64,000 nt of DNA from NCBI GenBank assembly GCA_001602415.1, contig CP012155.1, forward strand, positions 992,001-1,056,000, given 5' to 3'. Each line of letters starts with the position of its first letter. The stretch's first letter is position 1. Origin of the DNA: Bacteroidetes bacterium UKL13-3. GTDB lineage: Bacteria; Bacteroidota; Bacteroidia; UKL13-3. Below the pieces are notes generated by a model. It had not been told where the DNA came from, ran no database searches, and saw nothing but the letters and a program-made list of their open reading frames with translations. Shown piece after piece: positions 55,264-64,000 of this stretch. Made by a program: the position numbers and the translations under genes.

Positions 55264-55281
55264 ATGAGGTTGTTATTATCT

Positions 55282-55319
55282 TCAATATAGCAAAGGGTTT
55301 AAACCCTTTGCTATATTGA
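55282..55319. repeat. Perfect 38-bp palindrome centred on GGGTTTAAACCC
   Basis: Left half TCAATATAGCAAAGGGTTT; right half is its exact inverse. It is directly upstream of the RAYT gene and is a likely target for it. Confidence 0.85.
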
Positions 55320-55349
55320 GGGGTTTGATATTTATTGGTCTCAAACGCT

Positions 55350-55905
55350 GGTTTAAAACCATGCACTTCAGTGCAAGGTCTTTAGTAAAGCGAAAAAGTC
55401 TTAAACTTGAGACATGGATAGGAAGTCATCTCACACAACAACCCGTTTAACGGTTCATATAGTATGGGTAACAAAATATCGTTATCATGTATTAAAAGGT
55501 GATGTTCAACAACGATGTCGTGATATATTGGTTCAAATATGCGATTCGGATGATGTTAAAATATTAAAAGGGGTAGTAAGCAAAGACCATGTACACATGC
55601 ACTTGGAATACCCTCCTAAACTAAGTGTGATTGATTTGGTAAAGCGCTTGAAAGGTCATACATCACGTAAGTTACAACAGGAGTATCCTTGGATAGAGAA
55701 GCGTTACTGGGGTCGTCACTTTTGGGCCTCAGGTTACGGAGCATGGAGTACAGGTAACATAACCGATGATATGGTACAAAAGTACTTAGATCATCATCGA
55801 GATTCGACTAACGATACTGATGGGACAATGATTCTCGAGACGTGAAAGAAGAATTTCATTCTTCTTCCTCTAAACCTCTGCACTTTCAGTGCAGAGTAAT
55901 TTAGT
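55350..55905 (+). mobile_element. IS200/IS605-type element (tnpA only)
   Basis: Small end hairpins flank the transposase: TGCACT-TC-AGTGCA at 55362-55375 (left) and CTCTGCACT-TTC-AGTGCAGAG at 55876-55896 (right). Both are followed by a TTTAGTAA string. That matches the subterminal hairpins used by IS200/IS605 elements. Precise cleavage points are not fixed. No tnpB is present. Confidence 0.75.
55414..55845 (+). CDS. tnpA: IS200/IS605 transposase TnpA (Y1 HUH)
   Basis: 143 residues. HIVWVTKYRYHVLKGDV is the usual N-terminus, VSKDHVHMHLEYPP holds the HUH pair, and GYGAWSTGNITDDMVQKYLD includes the catalytic Tyr. Enzymes of this family cut and rejoin single-stranded DNA at end hairpins. Length and motifs are complete, so it may be active. 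Confidence 0.93.
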   Translation: MDRKSSHTTTRLTVHIVWVTKYRYHVLKGDVQQRCRDILVQICDSDDVKILKGVVSKDHVHMHLEYPPKLSVIDLVKRLKGHTSRKLQQEYPWIEKRYWGRHFWASGYGAWSTGNITDDMVQKYLDHHRDSTNDTDGTMILET

Positions 55906-55917
55906 AATACATACTCA

Positions 55918-55945
55918 ATAGCATTGGGTTTAAACCCAATGCTAT
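55918..55945. repeat. Perfect 28-bp palindrome centred on GGGTTTAAACCC
   Basis: ATAGCATTGGGTTT and its exact inverse. Same centre and TAGC flank as the palindrome at 55282, on the other side of the IS200-type element. Confidence 0.8.
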
Positions 55946-55957
55946 GATTAATTGGTT

Positions 55958-56317
55958 TCAATTATCCACCCATTTCACCAACATGAAATAATCATGTTCT
56001 AAAGGCAGGTAGCCGTATTCGTAGCAGAAAAAATAAACTGATCCCGTTTTGGTGCTATAGGTATGCGTGTGATAGGTAAAACAGAATCCTTTTTCCTCTA
56101 ATCGTTTTCGGGTTGCTTTACTTTTGGTTTCCTCAGGAGGAATAAAGTTTTCAATAATCTTTCGGTTTTTACGCAAAATATTATTGATGTTTCGCATCAG
56201 GTTGGTGTCTGTTTTTAAATGATTATTGTGGGTTGTGCGGCATTGATCATCGCAATATTTTTTGTCGATACGTCCTTTAAGAGGGGCTCCACACTGAATG
56301 CATGATTTTGTTTCCAT
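55958..56317 (-). CDS. Small zinc-ribbon protein
   Basis: 119 residues. The N-terminal CIQCGAPLKGRIDKKYCDDQC gives CxxC...CxxxC spacing of a zinc ribbon. The rest is helical then beta-rich (GFCFTYHTHTYSTKTGSVYF) without a known motif. It is separated from dnaK by a terminator. Function unknown. Confidence 0.6.
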   Translation of the reverse strand: METKSCIQCGAPLKGRIDKKYCDDQCRTTHNNHLKTDTNLMRNINNILRKNRKIIENFIPPEETKSKATRKRLEEKGFCFTYHTHTYSTKTGSVYFFCYEYGYLPLEHDYFMLVKWVDN

Positions 56318-56342
56318 CGGGGTTTATATTAGTGTGAAGTAA

Positions 56343-56385
56343 TAAAAAAAGCCACTCAAATCAAAATTTGAGCGGCTTTTTTTTT
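56343..56385. terminator. Rho-independent terminator after dnaK
   Basis: Stem GCCACTCAAA/TTTGAGCGGC at 56351-56376 with T-runs on both strands, directly after the dnaK stop. Confidence 0.88.
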
Positions 56386-56399
56386 CTGTGAGAGTGCAA

Positions 56400-58298
56400 T
56401 TATTTCACTTCTTCGTAGTCAACGTCTTGAACTTTTGGTTCTCCTTGTCCTTCGGCACCACCATCAGCACCAGGGTTTGCACCACCTTGAGCTTCTTGAG
56501 TTGCTTTGTACAAATCTTCCGAAGCTGCAGTCCAAGCTGTGTTTAGCGCTTCCATTGCAGTGTCAATTGCTGCAATATCTCTGCTTTCATGCGCCTTTTT
56601 CAATTCAGCAACAGCTGTTTCAATTGGCTCTTTTTTATCAGCAGGAATTTTATCTCCGTATTCTTTTAGTTGTTTTTCTGTTTGGAAAACTAAACTATCA
56701 GCAGCGTTGATTTTTTCAACTTCTTCTTTCACTTTTCTGTCAGTTTCAGCGTTTGCTTCTGCTTCTGCTTTCATGCGTTTTATTTCCTCATCGCTCAATC
56801 CGCTTGATGCCTCAATGCGAATTTTTTGCTCTTTCCCAGTTCCTTTATCTTTTGCACTTACGTGTAAAATACCATTGGCATCAATATCAAAAGATACTTC
56901 AACTTGAGGAACACCACGAGGTGCAGGAGGGATACTATCCAAGTGGAAACGTCCCAACGTTCTGTTATCGCGAGCCATTGGGCGTTCACCTTGCAAGATG
57001 TGAATTTCTACGCTTGGTTGGTTATCGCTGGCTGTACTAAATGTTTCGCTACGTTTGGTTGGAATGGTTGTGTTTGCTTCAATCAATTTAGTCATTACAC
57101 CACCCATTGTTTCAATACCCAATGAAAGGGGAGTAACATCTAATAACAACACATCTTTTACTTCTCCTGTCATTACACCACCTTGGATGGCAGCACCTAA
57201 AGCAACTACCTCATCAGGATTAACACCTTTTGAAGGTGATTTGCCAAAGAAAGCTTCAACGGCAGCCTGAATAGCAGGTATACGAGTTGAACCTCCAACT
57301 AAAATTACTTCATCAATTTGGCTTGTTGTTAAACCTGCATTTTGTAGAGCTGTTTTACAAGGTTCGATGGTACGTTTGATTAATGAATCGGCCAATTGTT
57401 CGAACTTGGCGCGGCTTAAGGTTTTAACCAAGTGTTTTGGAATACCATCAACCGGAATGATGTATGGCAAGTTAATTTCGGTTTGTGTTGAGCTTGATAA
57501 TTCAATCTTTGCTTTTTCTGCCGATTCTTTCAAACGTTGCAAAGCCATTGGATCTTTACGCAAGTCAATACCTTCATCGTTTTTAAACTCGTCTGCCAAC
57601 CAATCAATAATTACTTGGTCAAAATCATCTCCACCTAAGTGTGTATCACCATCGGTTGATTTTACTTCAAAAACACCATCACCTAATTCCAATACCGATA
57701 CGTCATGTGTTCCTCCACCGCAGTCGAAAACCACAATTTTTTGATCAATACCTTTTTTATCCATACCATAAGCCAAAGCAGCTGCGGTAGGTTCGTTGAT
57801 GATACGTTTAACAGTTAGTCCGGCAATTTCTCCGGCTTCTTTGGTTGCTTGGCGTTGTGCATCGTTAAAGTATGCAGGAACGGTGATTACCGCTTCTTTC
57901 ACTTCATGGCCTAAGTAGTCTTCAGCCGTTTTCTTCATTTTTTGAAGAATCATTGCCGAAATTTCCTGAGCAGTGTACATACGACCGTCAATGTTTACGC
58001 GAGGTGTGTTATTGTCTCCTTTTTCAACAGCGTAGGGTACACGTTTAGTTTCACCTTCAATCTCGCTGAAGGTATGGCCCATAAAGCGTTTAATTGAATA
58101 GATTGTATTTCTGGGATTGGTAACAGCCTGACGTTTTGCAGGATCACCAATTTTACGCTCACCATCTTTCAAAAAGGCAACAATGGAAGGAGTGGTTCTG
58201 CGCCCTTCACTGTTGGCAATTACTACTGCCTCGTTACCTTCCATTACAGCAACACAGGAGTTCGTAGTTCCTAAGTCGATTCCAATAATTTTACTCAT
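56400..58298 (-). CDS. dnaK: Chaperone DnaK (Hsp70)
   Basis: 632 residues. The N-terminal ATPase domain starts [20 protein letters not shown] and contains [20 protein letters not shown], the phosphate loop [16 protein letters not shown] and [16 protein letters not shown]. The substrate-binding domain has [13 protein letters not shown]. The tail is Gly-rich and ends in the acidic DVDYEEVK. It has His where most DnaK proteins have Phe (GGGTFDVS). It is not next to dnaJ or grpE. Confidence 0.98.
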   Translation of the reverse strand: MSKIIGIDLGTTNSCVAVMEGNEAVVIANSEGRRTTPSIVAFLKDGERKIGDPAKRQAVTNPRNTIYSIKRFMGHTFSEIEGETKRVPYAVEKGDNNTPRVNIDGRMYTAQEISAMILQKMKKTAEDYLGHEVKEAVITVPAYFNDAQRQATKEAGEIAGLTVKRIINEPTAAALAYGMDKKGIDQKIVVFDCGGGTHDVSVLELGDGVFEVKSTDGDTHLGGDDFDQVIIDWLADEFKNDEGIDLRKDPMALQRLKESAEKAKIELSSSTQTEINLPYIIPVDGIPKHLVKTLSRAKFEQLADSLIKRTIEPCKTALQNAGLTTSQIDEVILVGGSTRIPAIQAAVEAFFGKSPSKGVNPDEVVALGAAIQGGVMTGEVKDVLLLDVTPLSLGIETMGGVMTKLIEANTTIPTKRSETFSTASDNQPSVEIHILQGERPMARDNRTLGRFHLDSIPPAPRGVPQVEVSFDIDANGILHVSAKDKGTGKEQKIRIEASSGLSDEEIKRMKAEAEANAETDRKVKEEVEKINAADSLVFQTEKQLKEYGDKIPADKKEPIETAVAELKKAHESRDIAAIDTAMEALNTAWTAASEDLYKATQEAQGGANPGADGGAEGQGEPKVQDVDYEEVK

Positions 58299-58333
58299 AA
58301 TCTTGTTTTGATAAATTTAATTAAACACAATTT

Positions 58334-58349
58334 ATCAATGACAGTGCCA
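58334..58349 (-). promoter_or_regulatory. Possible sigma-54-type promoter of dnaK
   Basis: On the minus strand TGGCAC (58349-58344), 5 nt, then TTGAT (58338-58334), close to the sigma-54 consensus TGGCAC-N5-TTGCW. It lies 36 bp before the dnaK start. The motif is short and could be chance. Confidence 0.4.
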
Positions 58350-58441
58350 AACGGGAAATGGCAGTTTTTAGCCGCAAGAGTGACACAAAACGCCTGTTGT
58401 GTTGGGTTTTGCCTGTACAATTTGTCAGTTTACCGACAGGG

Positions 58442-59446
58442 TTAGTTTACAAATTTCAAGTCGGAGTTGATGATATACTTCACATCAGTATACTGAGAAG
58501 GTTTTGAATTTAAGGCATCAATTAAGTTCTGACGCTGGGTATTACCGGTTACATTTTTTATATCTAAATTGAGAAAAGGTGTCTGGCTTCTGCTTGAAAA
58601 GATGCCAAGTGCTCCTCCTTCAATGTTTGAATAATCTACCTTTTTTTGAACGATTGAGGAACTAGGTGTAGTAATGTCGATGAAGTCTTTCAGTTCTTTA
58701 CTTCCGCCAATTGCTAAAAAGTCGATACTCACAATTTCTCTGTCAAATCCGGCTTTAGGAAGTATTTTTTCCTTGAGGTAATTGATAAAAAGCAAATTAG
58801 GAATAACGTAATTGGAGTTTTTGAATAAATAACTATTAGGTATTTGATAATCAATCGTATATGTTGTTGCGCTGGCACTATTGCCGGTAGGATATTCTTT
58901 ATATTTAAAGCGTAATATTCCATCAAAAGTATACGATTTTTCGGGAGCATTAAAAACTAATTGAATATAGCTTGGATTAATAAATGTATTAAAATTCATA
59001 AAGTATGACTTCATGGTTGCAGGCCCCACCAAAGAGGTTTTTCCAATATATGTTTTACCGGTTTTAATACTTTGAATGCTTAAAACCATAGTTTTATTCA
59101 AATTCATATCGGATACTTTGCCTGCAAAAATTGTGTTTGTGTTTTGTGCAAAAAAACCAGGGTCTTTAGCTATGGTATCAACAGGTTTAAATGTATCCGA
59201 ATTTATCATAACAACAAGATCTTTTAAATAAAGAGAATCTCCTATTTGAGCACCTTCTGCTGTTGTTTGATTAATGGAATTTTGATATGCTTTTTGGATG
59301 CGGATGTACTGAACCGTTTGATTTACATCTAATAAACCATACACAACAGGAATTTCCTGCCATGGGGCATTTATTTCAATATCGTTTTTACAAGCTCCTA
59401 AACAGCAAATAGAGAGGATGATGAGGGTGAATTTTGATATGTTCAT
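58442..59446 (-). CDS. Lipoprotein, possibly DUF4249-like
   Basis: 334 residues with a lipoprotein signal (LIILSICCLGACKN, lipobox LGAC). The start of the mature part, WQEIPVVYGLLDVNQTVQYI, resembles proteins of bacteroidete outer-membrane uptake loci that begin with an immunoglobulin-like domain. No enzyme motif seen. It is divergent from panB. Function unknown. Confidence 0.55.
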   Translation of the reverse strand: MNISKFTLIILSICCLGACKNDIEINAPWQEIPVVYGLLDVNQTVQYIRIQKAYQNSINQTTAEGAQIGDSLYLKDLVVMINSDTFKPVDTIAKDPGFFAQNTNTIFAGKVSDMNLNKTMVLSIQSIKTGKTYIGKTSLVGPATMKSYFMNFNTFINPSYIQLVFNAPEKSYTFDGILRFKYKEYPTGNSASATTYTIDYQIPNSYLFKNSNYVIPNLLFINYLKEKILPKAGFDREIVSIDFLAIGGSKELKDFIDITTPSSSIVQKKVDYSNIEGGALGIFSSRSQTPFLNLDIKNVTGNTQRQNLIDALNSKPSQYTDVKYIINSDLKFVN

Positions 59447-59525
59447 GAAGTTGCGAATATAGCAGGATTCTATTTGTTTGGCATATTAAGTATTAGATAG
59501 TGCTGTAAATGGTAAAATTGGTTGC

Positions 59526-59556
59526 TTTGTCATCATCAAACGTTTGTATACCTTTG
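59526..59556 (+). promoter_or_regulatory. Bacteroidota-type promoter of panB
   Basis: TTTG at 59526-59529, 19 nt, then TACCTTTG at 59549-59556. This fits the TTTG-N19-TAnnTTTG consensus exactly and sits 18 bp before the ATG at 59574. It shows that a TTG at 59544, in the same frame, is not the start. Confidence 0.75.
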
Positions 59557-59573
59557 ACAGCAAACCTTTATAC

Positions 59574-60389
59574 ATGAGTACTTACAAGGAAGTAAAAAAA
59601 ATAACCACGCATATTTTACAGGAAATGAAAGTGCGAGGTGAAAAAATATCGATGCTTACTGCCTACGATTATTCCATGGCTCGCATATATGACGATGCTA
59701 AGATTGATGTATTGTTGGTTGGCGATTCGGCCAGTAATGTGATGCATGGCTACGAAACAACCTTACCTATTACGTTGGATCAAATGATTTCGCATGCAGC
59801 ATCGGTAACCCGTGCAGTTAAACGCTCGCTGGTTGTGGTTGATTTGCCTTTTGGTTCGTATCAAGGAAATTCGAAAGAAGCACTTGTGTCGTCAATCCGC
59901 ATTATGAAAGAAGCCGAGGCACACGCAATCAAACTAGAAGGAGGAGAAGAGGTAGTAGAGTCGATTAAACGGATTTTAACTGCCGGTATTCCTGTAATGG
60001 GACATTTGGGTTTAACTCCCCAAAGCATTTATAAATTTGGTACCTATGAAGTAAGAGCTAAAGAAGATGAGGAAGCACAAAAGCTTATTCACGATGCTAA
60101 ATTGTTGGAGGAAGCAGGCTGTTTCGCTATAGTGTTGGAAAAAATCCCATCTAAATTAGCTACACAAGTTGCTCAAACGGTAAAGATTCCAATTATCGGA
60201 ATTGGTGCCGGTTCGGGTGTTGACGGGCAGGTATTGGTTAGCCATGATATGTTGGGTATTAATAAAGAATTTTCTCCAAAGTTTCTTAGACGTTATCTTA
60301 ATTTATATGACGAAATTAAAAATGCTGTTGAGCAGTATGTGGCCGATGTGAAATCGGTAGATTTTCCGAATGAAAAGGAGCAATATTGA
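59574..60389 (+). CDS. panB: 3-methyl-2-oxobutanoate hydroxymethyltransferase
   Basis: 271 residues from ATG 59574 ([19 protein letters not shown]). Metal- and substrate-binding motifs: [62 protein letters not shown] and [17 protein letters not shown]. It makes ketopantoate for pantothenate and coenzyme A. A clear TTTG/TAnnTTTG promoter lies in front. Confidence 0.96.
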   Translation: MSTYKEVKKITTHILQEMKVRGEKISMLTAYDYSMARIYDDAKIDVLLVGDSASNVMHGYETTLPITLDQMISHAASVTRAVKRSLVVVDLPFGSYQGNSKEALVSSIRIMKEAEAHAIKLEGGEEVVESIKRILTAGIPVMGHLGLTPQSIYKFGTYEVRAKEDEEAQKLIHDAKLLEEAGCFAIVLEKIPSKLATQVAQTVKIPIIGIGAGSGVDGQVLVSHDMLGINKEFSPKFLRRYLNLYDEIKNAVEQYVADVKSVDFPNEKEQY

Positions 60390-60768
60390 TGCGGTTAATT
60401 AGTTGATGAAGTTATTGCATCAGGATATTGTGAAGTAAACAGCATGTAGATTTGCCCCGGTAACTATCGGCATTGTTGAGAATAGGTTCATTTTTCATAA
60501 AGCTATCCAATTAAAGCACTCCCCGATGAGTATCACTTTCTCTTTATCGTTACGCTTAGTGCGATGAAGAAATAGCGGATGCCAAGGTGCGATTCGTGTA
60601 AAGTTTAAAGCCAACCTGTTTGCTATTCTCATTTTTTTGCGTAAACTTTGATTTACAATACCCCGTTACCCTATGAAAACCCAATTTCCAATTTCATATC
60701 CACTTCTTCATATTCATGATGTTGAATGGCGCAACTTATTTAATCATCTCAATTGAACAATCTCATAG
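60390..60768. other. Intergenic stretch, no gene seen
   Basis: About 380 bp downstream of panB. A 27-codon frame starting MKTQFPISYPLLHIHD (near 60674) has no recognisable feature. A regulatory signal for the next gene could lie here, but I cannot point to one. Confidence 0.45.
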
Positions 60769-60792
60769 GAAATATCAGTTTATATTATTATT

Positions 60793-61312
60793 TTGTTTTG
60801 CAGCATAATTTTATCCTGCTGCAAAGATTCCGACCCGCCAACACCCACCCCTCCCGTGGAAGAGCAACTACCTCCCATTACCACAACAGGTGCAGGAACC
60901 TTTGGCTGCAAGGTGAATGGTAAAGTGTGGGTGGCTAAAAGTAATAAAACAGGCTGGTTGCCTACATATGGATCAGTTAATAAACAGAATGAATGGCACG
61001 TTAATGTTTCGGGAAACATAGTGCTTGGAAACAATACTGATGATTTAATTAATGTGACATTTTATAACACTTTTAGTAGCTATTATCCATTGTATATAAA
61101 AAAAGATAGTGTAGCTGCTGCAAAGTTTATAGATGTGGTCACAAACAAATTCTGGCGAACAGATAGTCTAATAGGGGGGGGGTAAATATTTTACGTTTCG
61201 ATACTACTTCCCAAATTATGTCTGGCACATTTCATTTCGACTGTATTCGTAAAGAAACGAATGATACAATGCATATTACCGAAGGCCGCTTCGATATGCA
61301 CTACACCTATTA
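60793..61312 (+). pseudogene. Lipoprotein gene interrupted at a nine-G run
   Basis: The first frame opens with a hydrophobic stretch and a lipobox-like LSCC, then a Pro-rich linker (SDPPTPTPPVEEQLPP), TFGCKVNGKVWVAKSNKTGW and HVNVSGNIVL. It stops at 61183 just after nine Gs (61174-61182). One extra G (or two fewer) would join it to a second frame, NILRFDTTSQIMSGTFHFDC then ITEGRFDMHYTY ending at 61312. That is the usual C-terminal motif of such bacteroidete lipoproteins. The start is unclear; only a TTG is available at 60793. It could be a phase-variable gene, a pseudogene or a base-count error. Confidence 0.65.
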
Positions 61313-61412
61313 AACATACTTAAAAAACGTATATTTAACGAAACAATTAATCCCAAAGAAAGATTTGAAAGTTATTCTGAATACTAAAATCGTAATACTA
61401 ATAAAGTACCCT

Positions 61413-61907
61413 ATGAAACACATAACGTCATTATTATGTACGCTTTTTTTTATGTGCCATTATGGATTGTTTGCACAGGAGTATGCCCAACGCAAATCCG
61501 AGAGTAATACAATCGCTATGACGGTACAGACGGGTTATCAACTCCCGGTTTCCTTTCTTGATAGGCGTGGAGGGACAATAGGTTTCGGTTTTGTTTTTAT
61601 GAACCGCGCCATATATAAACTCAATCATGTATATCTAACCGAACAAAGTAACATGGAGCATTCCCTTGACATTATATTGAGTGGAGAACCCAAAAGATCA
61701 TCACTATCTCTTGGTTGTTCATACTACTGGTCTTCCGGTTCAAGAGATATTGTACCCGCAGTAACATTTAACCAGTTTAATTTTGTCCGGTCGAATCTCG
61801 GATTTACAATAAGATTCGGTTTATCCCTTTATGCAATCGGGGCAGGAGTACCGCTGGCAAGCCCAATTATTCAGGGCAATTTAACCTATACATTATTCAA
61901 AAAATAA
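61413..61907 (+). CDS. Small outer-membrane barrel-like protein
   Basis: 164 residues from ATG 61413 (MKHITSLLCTLFFMCHYGLF), with a signal peptide ending near LFAQ. An in-frame start at 61365 is upstream of the signal peptide and is unlikely. The rest is short amphipathic strands (IAMTVQTGYQLPVSFLD, IGFGFVFMNRAIYKLNHVYL, SLSLGCSYYWSSGSRDIVPA) ending in an aromatic strand (GNLTYTLFKK). Similar in style to the protein at 1792 but not clearly homologous. Confidence 0.6.
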   Translation: MKHITSLLCTLFFMCHYGLFAQEYAQRKSESNTIAMTVQTGYQLPVSFLDRRGGTIGFGFVFMNRAIYKLNHVYLTEQSNMEHSLDIILSGEPKRSSLSLGCSYYWSSGSRDIVPAVTFNQFNFVRSNLGFTIRFGLSLYAIGAGVPLASPIIQGNLTYTLFKK

Positions 61908-61937
61908 TTTTAAAACCCAACACCATTAACTATTATT

Positions 61938-62801
61938 ATGAAAAGATATATTATCACAACGCTGATAGTTCTGGCGTTAAATCCAACCACGTATGCTCAT
62001 AAGGAATGGGTTCACCAATACATTTTGCAGCAGGCGTATTGGCTTCTTCAACATCAATATACCGCCAATGGAGGTAATATGTCCGATCTTATGGAAATAA
62101 AGAATAAAATTTTCAAATCTGACGGAACACCTTTTTATGGTAAATCCGCAGAGAACGGTTGGGCTGAATTCGATAGCCAGTTTGGCTTGGCGCTTGGTGT
62201 ATGGACAGAAGATGTGAACGATCCGATTTATGGATATAAAGACAATACCTTCACAAGTACTGGTGAGTTTTGTGCAACGGTATCGCAAACACATTTTTGG
62301 AAAGCGGATGACGGATATGATGAAACACACCCCAACGGTGCTTTAACTAATGTTCAGAATGCGTGGATGAAAGCTCGCAAAATGCTTAACAATAGTAATA
62401 TTCAGATTGACTTTTCCACTACGGAAGTAAAAATGGGCAAATTTACTGCTTTCGGTGAAGAATGGATCACTGTTTATTACAAGTCGATGGACTTAATCAA
62501 TTTATATCATGGAAAACCGTCCGTATATTGGCATGTACCTACCAGAAGTCCTTTCCCTTGGATTGGAACAGGCTGGTCAGTTAAACTTTCAACACCGACT
62601 TGCCCAAAGTTGGCATACAATCTTTTGGGGCGTATTCTACATCTTCTTCAAGACATGACTGTACCAGCTCACGCTCATAATCATATTCACCCATGTCCTA
62701 TTGACTTTCCTGACAGATATGAAGACGGTATGGGAGGAACCTTTTTTAGGCATGGCCAATCCAATTGTTCTGATGACCCAGGAGGAGTTATCAAAGCTAT
62801 T
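61938..62801 (+). pseudogene. Zinc phospholipase C/S1-P1-like secreted protein, cut by IS982-type element
   Basis: 288 codons before the IS. A signal peptide (MKRYIITTLIVLALNPTTYA) precedes HKEWVHQYILQQAYWLL. Later comes LLGRILHLLQDMTVPAHAHN with HPCPIDFPDRYED. The HxxLQDMTVPAH pattern matches the zinc-binding helices of phospholipase C/S1-P1-type enzymes. The frame runs into the IS and stops artificially at 62817. Immediately after the IS, 63871-64000 is open in a frame reading MEDCQSYFFQVSLDQALLYR, so the gene probably continues there. Confidence 0.7.
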
Positions 62802-63870
62802 AACCTGAGTTCGGTTTAAGCCGCCAATGTCAATTGTTGTTCAAGTTGCTTGATAAGCTGAGGGTTTGTTTCCTCAATATCTTTTTTGATGGAAGGTTTT
62901 TTAGGAAAGAAAGAATACGCAGCAATTGCACTCATAATATTAAGAAGAAAACCGCTGATAGAGCGATGTCTTGTATGTTCAACTTGACAAATGTTTTTTA
63001 ACTCATCATTTACGGTTTCAATCACGGACCGTTTCCTTAAAAGAAGTTTCTCTTCATTGCTCAATGCTTTAGATTTCATGTTTCTTCTTACAGCTGTAAT
63101 GAGTTGTATACCGTTGCCAAAAAGCAGATCACTCAATGCTTTTAAGATATATCCCTTATCTCCAAATAGTTTTCCGAAAAGGTCTTTAGTCATATTGGTA
63201 ATTGTTTTAGCATCTCTATCATCCACATTTCCTTTGGTTAGAAAGAAAGATAATATCTCACCTTTGTCGTTTATAATCAGGTGAAGTTTAAAGCCAAAGA
63301 ACCATCCCATTGATGATTTACCAACCTCTGCAAAGCCTTTAAATGTTTTATTACGCTTTATCCTTTTGTTGTGACAAACACGCAGTACAGTAGAATCAAT
63401 AAAGCTAATGCCAGTGCACTCGCCTTTGCAACAATGATGAAGAAACAACATGAATGCAATAGCACAACGATGACTCAATTCAATAAACCTGTTATAGGAA
63501 ACCAATCCGGGAAAATCTTCTCTTAAATGAACAGACACATAGTCCACATAAAAATGCTTGAAATTCCTGAATTGACCACCATGAAACGCAATCAGGAGTG
63601 TGATAATTTCAGAGTCACACATTCCGGCTTTTCTATTTCTTGTTTTAACGTTTGATGGTGCGGGTAATTGGTGTTTTGAATACAAAATTTCAAATTCATT
63701 GCAGAAATCATCAACTTTTACAAAAGTTTCTGTAATTTTATCTCGTAGCATTGGTGTGTTTTTTATGTTTTTTTGCACTACAAAATTAACACTTCCAATG
63801 CTACTAATTATTTGATTACCAAATAATTATAAACAAAATAATCAACACTTTCTTATCCCGAACTCAGGTT
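62802..63870 (-). mobile_element. IS982-family-like insertion sequence, copy 2
   Basis: Same 13-bp inverted repeats as copy 1 (62802-62814 and 63858-63870), and the same 1069-bp length. No direct target repeat is obvious. It interrupts the phospholipase C-like gene. Confidence 0.88.
62816..63751 (-). CDS. IS982-family DDE transposase, copy 2
   Basis: Starting at the MLRDK ATG (63751) it is 311 residues; a GTG at 63778 would add nine residues, but copy 1 has GTC there and cannot use it. The catalytic Asp-Asp-Glu residues are present (SFIDSTVLRV, GDKGYILKAL, IETVNDELKN). Intact and nearly identical to the copy at 2818. Confidence 0.9.
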   Translation of the reverse strand: MLRDKITETFVKVDDFCNEFEILYSKHQLPAPSNVKTRNRKAGMCDSEIITLLIAFHGGQFRNFKHFYVDYVSVHLREDFPGLVSYNRFIELSHRCAIAFMLFLHHCCKGECTGISFIDSTVLRVCHNKRIKRNKTFKGFAEVGKSSMGWFFGFKLHLIINDKGEILSFFLTKGNVDDRDAKTITNMTKDLFGKLFGDKGYILKALSDLLFGNGIQLITAVRRNMKSKALSNEEKLLLRKRSVIETVNDELKNICQVEHTRHRSISGFLLNIMSAIAAYSFFPKKPSIKKDIEETNPQLIKQLEQQLTLAA

Positions 63871-64000
63871 AATATGGAAGATTGTCAGTCCTATTTTTTT
63901 CAAGTATCGTTGGATCAGGCTTTGTTATACAGGTTAATAAACAATAGATCCGAAGCGTTGCAAAGAGTGCAGGGTTTACGAGAATTAGACCACACGGACG
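63871..64000 (+). pseudogene. Probable continuation of phospholipase C-like gene after the IS
   Basis: The frame starting at 63871 is open to the window end: MEDCQSYFFQVSLDQALLYR and then LINNRSEALQRVQGLRELDH. Its phase agrees with the upstream part if the IS is removed at 62801/63871. The link rests on this and on position only. Confidence 0.45.

Noticed and set aside
1-64000. CRISPR arrays, tRNA and rRNA genes.
   Set aside because: I looked for regularly spaced direct repeats and for tRNA-like cloverleaf or rRNA sequence and saw none. A tRNA scan would settle this properly.

Overview
The window is chromosomal DNA of a Bacteroidota bacterium. Evidence: low GC; a type IX secretion C-terminal sorting domain on a C-type lectin protein; a TTTG-N19-TAnnTTTG promoter in front of panB; DUF4932, FkbM and GT-C proteins; and bacteroidete-type FtsK, YidC and DnaK. 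The housekeeping backbone is ftsK (3' end), a UbiA-like membrane protein, a small outer-membrane barrel protein, yidC, fkbM, pyrG, kdsB, a GT-C glycosyltransferase, an E2 acyltransferase, obg, adk, hpt, surface-glycan genes, pyrC, sua5, dnaK and panB.

From about 2.3 to 30.5 kb the backbone is interrupted by an accessory island. A Fic gene cut by an IS982-type element and a truncated IS91-like end lie at its left edge. From 4501 to 30346 the DNA is organised like an integron cassette array. Blocks of minus-strand genes begin and end with complementary GTTA.../...TAAC core motifs. They are separated by 85-170 bp imperfect palindromes that resemble attC sites, with different sequences but conserved base pairing. 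The blocks carry: (a) a DUF4932 secreted protein; (b) two GIY-YIG proteins; (c) a 9.4 kb unit with an XRE regulator, a PLD-SNF2 helicase, an Eco57I-type adenine methylase and an SMC/RecF-like ATPase; (d) an 8.9 kb unit with an XRE regulator, a type III-like Res, a type III-like Mod, a SIR2 protein and a HerA-like ATPase. Units (c) and (d) share covarying hairpins at both ends and a TTTTGAC/GTCAAA operator before each XRE gene, although their downstream genes are unrelated. Three other mobile elements sit in or against the core sites: an ORF-less group II intron (6010-6701), an IS91-like element with a tyrosine recombinase (6825-9232), and an IS110-family element (10625-11715). No integron integrase is visible in the window, so the mechanism is inferred. 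A decayed copy of the barrel gene found left of the island lies just right of it.

From 30.7 to 44.7 kb is mostly conserved single-copy genes, with a decayed partial duplicate of hpt next to an IS5-type remnant. From 44.8 to 48.3 kb lie decayed IS5/IS1182-like and IS30 transposases around a secreted C-type lectin protein. From 48.6 to 60.4 kb are more core genes, with an IS200/IS605 element, a REP-type transposase with an early stop, and strong GGGTTTAAACCC palindromes near 54.7-55.95 kb. The last segment holds a lipoprotein gene broken at a nine-G run, a small barrel protein, and a phospholipase C-like gene cut by a second, nearly identical IS982-type copy.
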